Assembly: GCA_029883965.1 (NCBI GenBank)
Contig: JAOUIN010000098.1
Span: 1-8,314 of the forward strand
Source: Betaproteobacteria bacterium
Lineage (GTDB): Bacteria; Pseudomonadota; Gammaproteobacteria; Burkholderiales; SG8-41
Direction: 5' to 3'
DNA length: 8,314 bases
Within the stretch, counting starts at the first letter, position 1, and every line of letters starts with the position of its first letter. Positions 5,216 to 8,314 of this stretch are shown in pieces. The notes under the pieces were generated by a model. That model ran no database searches and was not told the origin of the DNA. It worked only from the letters and a program-made list of their open reading frames with translations. The position numbers and the translations under genes were made by a program.

Positions 5216-6115
5216 ATGACGATCATCCGGAAAATCGGCTTCATCGGCGTCGGCAACATGGGCAATCCGATGGCGGCGAATCTGCTCAAGGGCGGATTTG
5301 ATATCACCGTTTTCGACGCGCGCCCTGAGACTGCGGCGGCGTTTGTCGCACAGCATGGCGGCAAGGCGGCGGCAACGCTGGCCGAGGTCGCGCGCGATGC
5401 CGACGCAATCGTGACCATGCTGCCCGATGACAAGATCGTGCGCAAAGTGATGCTCGATGCCGGCGGCGCCGCATCGGCACTGGCACGCGGGACCGTGCTG
5501 ATCGACATGGGCACCTGCGATCCCACCGGTACGCGCGGGACTGCGGAAGCACTGGAGAAACTCGGCATCGCCATGGTCGATGCGCCGGTGATGGGTGGCG
5601 TGGTATTTGCGAAGGACGCTACGCTGGACATCATGGCGGGCGGCAGTGTGGAACTGGTGGCGCGCAGCACGCCCGTGCTAAAAGCCATGGGCCGTGCAAT
5701 TACGCACTGCGGGCCGGTGGGCTCGGCTCATGCGATGAAGGCGCTGGCGAACTACATCAATGCCTGCGCGCTGATCAATGCCATCGAGGCGCTGACCATC
5801 GGCAAGAAGTTCGGTCTCGATGCCAAGATGATGGCCGATGCGCTGGTGCCGATGTGTGCCGGGCGCAATCATCCGATTGAGAAGAAAGTGATTCCGCAGA
5901 TCCTGACCCGCAAATACGGTACCGGCATGGCGCTCAGTTTCATTGCCAAGGATGTCAGGATCGCGGTCGATACTGCGCATGCGCTGGGGGCGGCAGTACC
6001 GCTGGGCGAAAAGGTGTCGGAGCTCTGGGACGCGGCGGTGAAAGAGGTCGGTGCCGGCGTCGACCAGACGGAGATCGTGCGTTACTGGGAAGAAGCTACT
6101 GGCGTGCGGCTCTGA
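5216..6115 (+). CDS. NAD(P)-dependent beta-hydroxyacid dehydrogenase (3-hydroxyisobutyrate / tartronate-semialdehyde reductase family)
   Basis: A 299-residue protein, the normal length. The Rossmann nucleotide site is GFIGVGNMGNPMA (8-20). The substrate segment is D122-APVMGG, followed by DIMAGG, and the catalytic lysine is K175 in GSAHAMKALANYIN. Family members interconvert beta-hydroxyacids and semialdehydes, or reduce glyoxylate or succinic semialdehyde. The usual small residue of the DAPV-S/T-GG motif is Met126 here, which should reshape the substrate pocket. As last gene of the run, 14 bases after the aldolase, a role in reducing the aldehyde product or a derivative fits. The 3' end overlaps the oppositely oriented membrane hydrolase gene by 34 bases, and no intrinsic terminator is seen. 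NAD versus NADP preference is not judged. Confidence 0.88.
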   Translation: MTIIRKIGFIGVGNMGNPMAANLLKGGFDITVFDARPETAAAFVAQHGGKAAATLAEVARDADAIVTMLPDDKIVRKVMLDAGGAASALARGTVLIDMGTCDPTGTRGTAEALEKLGIAMVDAPVMGGVVFAKDATLDIMAGGSVELVARSTPVLKAMGRAITHCGPVGSAHAMKALANYINACALINAIEALTIGKKFGLDAKMMADALVPMCAGRNHPIEKKVIPQILTRKYGTGMALSFIAKDVRIAVDTAHALGAAVPLGEKVSELWDAAVKEVGAGVDQTEIVRYWEEATGVRL

Positions 6116-6867
6116 GCACGCCGCGCCAGCATCAACAGTACGCATATTGTCGCCACGGCGGCGAGCAGATGTTTCAGCGAGTGGCCGCTGATGATGCCGT
6201 CCGTCAGCGCATATACGCCGTGATCGTAATACTCAGCGACTTTGGCCAGCGCGTAAAAGCCGACACCATAGAGCAGGTAGTGCCGATGGGTATATCGGCC
6301 GGGAAACGCCGCGATCACGTACGGAATTACCAGCAGTGGCGTCAGCTGCACCCAGATGTAGACTCGCAGATCATCGCTGACTTTCCACCACAGGACGCTC
6401 GCGATGCCGACCGCCAGCGCGCCGATCAGCAGTCTTTTCTCGACGGCCGGGCCGCCCAGATGTTCGCACAGCAATGCGGTGAACAGTCCCATGAAGGCTA
6501 CGGTCATCGGCAGCCGGTCCCAGACCAGCGAATTGTCTCCCGGGGCATAGTGGTAATACCCGGAGCCGAAGAATACGAGTGCGACGCCGATGAAAAAAAC
6601 CATCCACGAGCCCGCGGTGCCGGAGTCAGGATGGCGCCGGCACCACAGGGCACCAGCGACGCCTGCGGCAAGGAACGCGAGGTTGGAGGCGACATTGCCG
6701 AAATTCTGCAACCCGAAACAGGTGCGGGCATCGGCGAATACATGATAGCCGCGGTCCTGGGGTATCGGCAGGCCGTAAACGATCAGCAGATAGAACAGCG
6801 GCGAGATTACCAGTAGCAACAGGCCCGCCTCGCGCCAGCCCGGACGCGGTCGCAGCAATTTTTCCAT
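6082..6867 (-). CDS. CREST-superfamily membrane hydrolase, alkaline ceramidase-like
   Basis: A 261-residue protein with about seven hydrophobic segments. It carries the full CREST catalytic set: S102-x3-H106 (GSGYYHY), D117 eleven residues later (VWDRLP), and H229-x3-H233 (HSLKH) in the last segment. These spacings equal those of human ACER3 (S77/H81/D92/H217/H221), where the histidines bind zinc and the enzyme cleaves the ceramide amide bond. An N-terminal stretch DARTCFG-x4-FGNVASN matches the family's first conserved block. The start is ATG 6867, with AAGGAG at 6882-6877 nine bases upstream; the frame is open to 7017 but would overlap the divergent gene. The tail overlaps the dehydrogenase gene by 34 bases. 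Substrate is unknown, since most betaproteobacteria are not known for ceramides; another amide lipid is possible. Confidence 0.82.
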   Translation of the reverse strand: MEKLLRPRPGWREAGLLLLVISPLFYLLIVYGLPIPQDRGYHVFADARTCFGLQNFGNVASNLAFLAAGVAGALWCRRHPDSGTAGSWMVFFIGVALVFFGSGYYHYAPGDNSLVWDRLPMTVAFMGLFTALLCEHLGGPAVEKRLLIGALAVGIASVLWWKVSDDLRVYIWVQLTPLLVIPYVIAAFPGRYTHRHYLLYGVGFYALAKVAEYYDHGVYALTDGIISGHSLKHLLAAVATICVLLMLARRAQSRTPVASSQ

Positions 6868-6876
6868 ACCTGCATG

Positions 6877-6882
6877 CTCCTT
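6877..6882 (-). promoter_or_regulatory. Ribosome binding site of the ceramidase-like gene
   Basis: AAGGAG on the minus strand, nine bases before the ATG at 6867. It decides this start against longer in-frame options up to 7017. Confidence 0.65.
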
Positions 6883-6895
6883 GATCGATGTGCCG

Positions 6896-6909
6896 TCCGG
6901 CGAACCGGA
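6896..6909 (-). repeat. Small hairpin with TTCG loop in the ceramidase-like gene leader
   Basis: On the minus strand TCCGG-TTCG-CCGGA forms a perfect 5-bp stem with a UUCG tetraloop in RNA. The closing pair is G-C, not the most stable C-G. It sits 28 bases upstream of the ATG, just before the ribosome binding site. Confidence 0.3.
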
Positions 6910-6924
6910 GCCGGAGTCGTCCTC

Positions 6925-6930
6925 TATAAT
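6925..6930 (+). promoter_or_regulatory. Perfect -10 box upstream of the TAXI-like gene
   Basis: TATAAT lies 47 bases before ATG 6978, in the 110-base divergent gap. No acceptable TTGACA-like box is found 16-18 bases upstream, so an activator or a chance match must be considered. Confidence 0.4.
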
Positions 6931-6964
6931 CGGACGTAGTCGGAATACTTTACCGTAAAACAAC

Positions 6965-6971
6965 AGGAGGG
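6965..6971 (+). promoter_or_regulatory. Strong ribosome binding site of the TAXI-like gene
   Basis: AGGAGGG ends six bases before ATG 6978. This near-ideal site, with an in-frame TAA at 6927-6929, rules out a longer protein with a signal peptide. Confidence 0.85.
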
Positions 6972-6977
6972 CAGGTA

Positions 6978-7871
6978 ATGGCGCAGGAGAAAACAAAAGT
7001 GGTACTGGGTACGGCAACGCCGGGCGGCGGATTTCCCGCGTATGGCTGGCCGTACGCAGAAGTGCTCAATGCGACCGATCCGACGCTGGACATTGAGCCC
7101 ATCAATACCAAGGGCAGCGGCGAGAACGTCGGCCGCATCGAGGATGGATCGCTGGACATCGCACTCGCGACCGGTGAGGTGACCTACGAGGCCGTTAACG
7201 GCATCGGCCGGGCACCGTGCAGGAACATCCGCATCATCAACGCGACCTATTCGCAGGCGGGCATGTTCATGGTGCTCGCCGACAGCCCGTACAAAACCAT
7301 CAGCGACCTCGTCGGCAAGACCGTGGTATGGGGTGCATCGAGTTCGGGCTTCGTGGTGCTCGCGCGCTATGTCTTCGACGGCCTCGGCCTCGACCTCAAG
7401 AAGGATTTCGATGCGCGCCTGCTGGAAAAAGCCGGCGATGGTCCGCCGCTGGTCAACAGCGGTGAAGCGGCGGCGATGTGGGGCGGCGGTGTCGGCTGGC
7501 CGCCATTCATGAAAATTGCGAACAATCCCAAGGGCATGCGCTTCATCTCGCCCAGCGCCGAAGAAATCAAGCGCATCCAGGCCAAACACACCTTCCTTAA
7601 GCAGACCACGATGCCCGCAGGCAGTTACCCGGGGCAGAGCGGGCCGGTTAATTCAGTGGGGTCGTGGCCGTTCGTGCTCGCGCGTGCATCGTTGCCGGAT
7701 GACGTGGCATATCGCCTGGCGAAAGCATTGCATCAGGGTCATGCCGCGCTTGCGGCGAAGCTCGATCAGGCGCAGGAGTCGACGCTGGAAAACACGCTAG
7801 CGGCTGCACCGACGCGCGACTTGATCCATCCCGGCGTGCTGAAATACATGAAAGAAGCGGGGCTGGTCTAG
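6978..7871 (+). CDS. TAXI-family TRAP-type solute-binding protein lacking a signal peptide
   Basis: A 297-residue protein of the TAXI branch of periplasmic binding proteins. Visible marks are VVLGTATPGGGFPAYG near the N-terminus, a block around GSGENVGRIEDGSLDIALATGEV, and SPYKTISDLVGKTVVWGASSSG, the typical hinge and second lobe. TAXI proteins normally carry a leader and feed a fused TRAP permease. Here the protein starts MAQEKTKVVLG directly at the first domain strand, with no hydrophobic leader. The strong ribosome binding site and an upstream in-frame stop support this start. No permease gene is in the window. The protein may be cytoplasmic and bind a metabolite. It converges with a LigI-like hydrolase gene 7 bases away and diverges from the ceramidase-like gene. 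The family call is firm; ligand and location are not known. Confidence 0.83.
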   Translation: MAQEKTKVVLGTATPGGGFPAYGWPYAEVLNATDPTLDIEPINTKGSGENVGRIEDGSLDIALATGEVTYEAVNGIGRAPCRNIRIINATYSQAGMFMVLADSPYKTISDLVGKTVVWGASSSGFVVLARYVFDGLGLDLKKDFDARLLEKAGDGPPLVNSGEAAAMWGGGVGWPPFMKIANNPKGMRFISPSAEEIKRIQAKHTFLKQTTMPAGSYPGQSGPVNSVGSWPFVLARASLPDDVAYRLAKALHQGHAALAAKLDQAQESTLENTLAAAPTRDLIHPGVLKYMKEAGLV

Positions 7872-7878
7872 AACCCGC

Positions 7879-8314
7879 TCAGAATCCGTACAGCCGGGCG
7901 GGGTTGCTGATCAGCACCCGCTCGCGCTGCGCCGCATCCGGCACCCAGGCGAGCAACAGGTCGCACATTTCGCCGTCGTTGGGCGTAGCGCCCTTGTGCA
8001 TCACGTGTGGCCAGTCGGTGCCCCAGATCACGCGATCAGGATTGGCTTGCATCAGCGCATGCGCGTACGGAGTCGTGTCTGCATGCGGCATCGGCTGGCC
8101 CGAGATGCGGTACGGTCCGGTCAGCTTGACCCAGGCCTTGCCCGCCTGCATCAGCCGCAACAGCGCCTGGAAACCCGGCGCCTTCAGCCCGAGGGATGTT
8201 TTCATATAGCCCAGGTGCCCGAGCACGATGGGTACCGGGAAATCCGCGAAGCTCTGATCCATGTCCGGAAATTCATCGGCGTGCATCAGGAATTCCATGT
8301 GCCAGCCCATGGGC
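7879..8314 (-). CDS. Amidohydrolase family 2 protein, LigI-like (2-pyrone-4,6-dicarboxylate lactonase type), C-terminal part
   Basis: The last 145 or so codons of a gene whose 5' end is beyond the right edge; the frame stays open to 8314, so the Met codon at 8310 should not be read as the start. Marks are GWHMEFLMHADEF, VLGHLGYMK, WVKLTGPYRIS, VIWGTDWPHV and the C-terminal NPARLYGF. These fit the COG3618/PF04909 TIM-barrel hydrolases that include LigI, which hydrolyses a lactone in aromatic catabolism. The Asp of GTDWPH is the expected catalytic acid. It converges on the TAXI-like gene with a 7-base gap, so no separate terminator fits between them. A link to aromatic or lactone degradation is family-based inference; many homologues have other substrates. 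Confidence 0.83.
   Translation of the reverse strand, partial: PMGWHMEFLMHADEFPDMDQSFADFPVPIVLGHLGYMKTSLGLKAPGFQALLRLMQAGKAWVKLTGPYRISGQPMPHADTTPYAHALMQANPDRVIWGTDWPHVMHKGATPNDGEMCDLLLAWVPDAAQRERVLISNPARLYGF

Noticed and set aside
6169..6816. Plus-strand open frame of 215 codons opposite the ceramidase-like gene
   Set aside because: Composition is Gln/Asp/Arg-rich without a motif, no ribosome binding site was seen, and the other strand carries the full CREST motif set.
6082..7017. Longer ceramidase-like protein starting at 7017
   Set aside because: It would run into the divergent TAXI-like coding region; ATG 6867 has AAGGAG at good spacing.
7872..7878. Bidirectional terminator between the TAXI-like and LigI-like genes
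   Set aside because: The gap is only 7 bases and no hairpin with T-tract is seen across the two stop codons.

Overview
The window looks like chromosomal DNA of a GC-rich betaproteobacterium (Burkholderiales or a close relative). This is inferred from the twitching-motility genes pilG-pilH-pilI, the GC-rich codon use, and small catabolic operons of PLP enzyme, dehydrogenase, cupin and solute-binding type. No rRNA, tRNA, insertion sequence, phage gene or CRISPR array was seen.

Left part (1-3050, all minus strand). Transcription runs right to left. A PlsC-type acyltransferase (2299-2958) is translationally coupled to a CdsA-type CDP-diglyceride synthase homologue (1358-2299) whose C-terminal signature is degenerate. 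A 412-base AT-richer gap with several small dyads follows, including a CRP-like palindrome. Beyond it lie pilG (544-945), pilH (158-523) and the first 36 codons of a pilI/cheW-like gene (1-109), the start of a type IV pilus chemosensory operon.

Middle part (3040-6115, plus strand). A compact control region sits between the acyltransferase and a plus-strand operon. It holds a near-consensus sigma70 promoter, a probable weaker promoter facing the other way, a 21-bp dyad between them and a second dyad over the predicted start point. The operon encodes a GlcG/HbpS-family protein, a single-domain cupin, a fold-type III PLP enzyme of the D-threonine / 3-hydroxy-D-aspartate aldolase family, and a beta-hydroxyacid dehydrogenase. 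Genes are spaced by 21, -1 and 14 bases, so they are probably co-transcribed. The most economical reading is that the aldolase cleaves a beta-hydroxy-D-amino acid to glycine plus an aldehyde such as glyoxylate, and the dehydrogenase reduces the aldehyde or a derivative. The roles of the GlcG-like protein and the cupin are open. The substrate is inference.

Right part (6082-8314). A minus-strand CREST-family membrane hydrolase (alkaline ceramidase type, complete catalytic set) overlaps the 3' end of the dehydrogenase gene tail to tail. It is divergent from a TAXI-family solute-binding protein that has no signal peptide. That gene converges, 7 bases apart, on the 3' part of a LigI-like amidohydrolase that runs off the right edge.

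The points most worth following up are the degenerate CdsA, the palindromic divergent control region with the four-gene operon, the signal-less TAXI protein and the bacterial CREST hydrolase.
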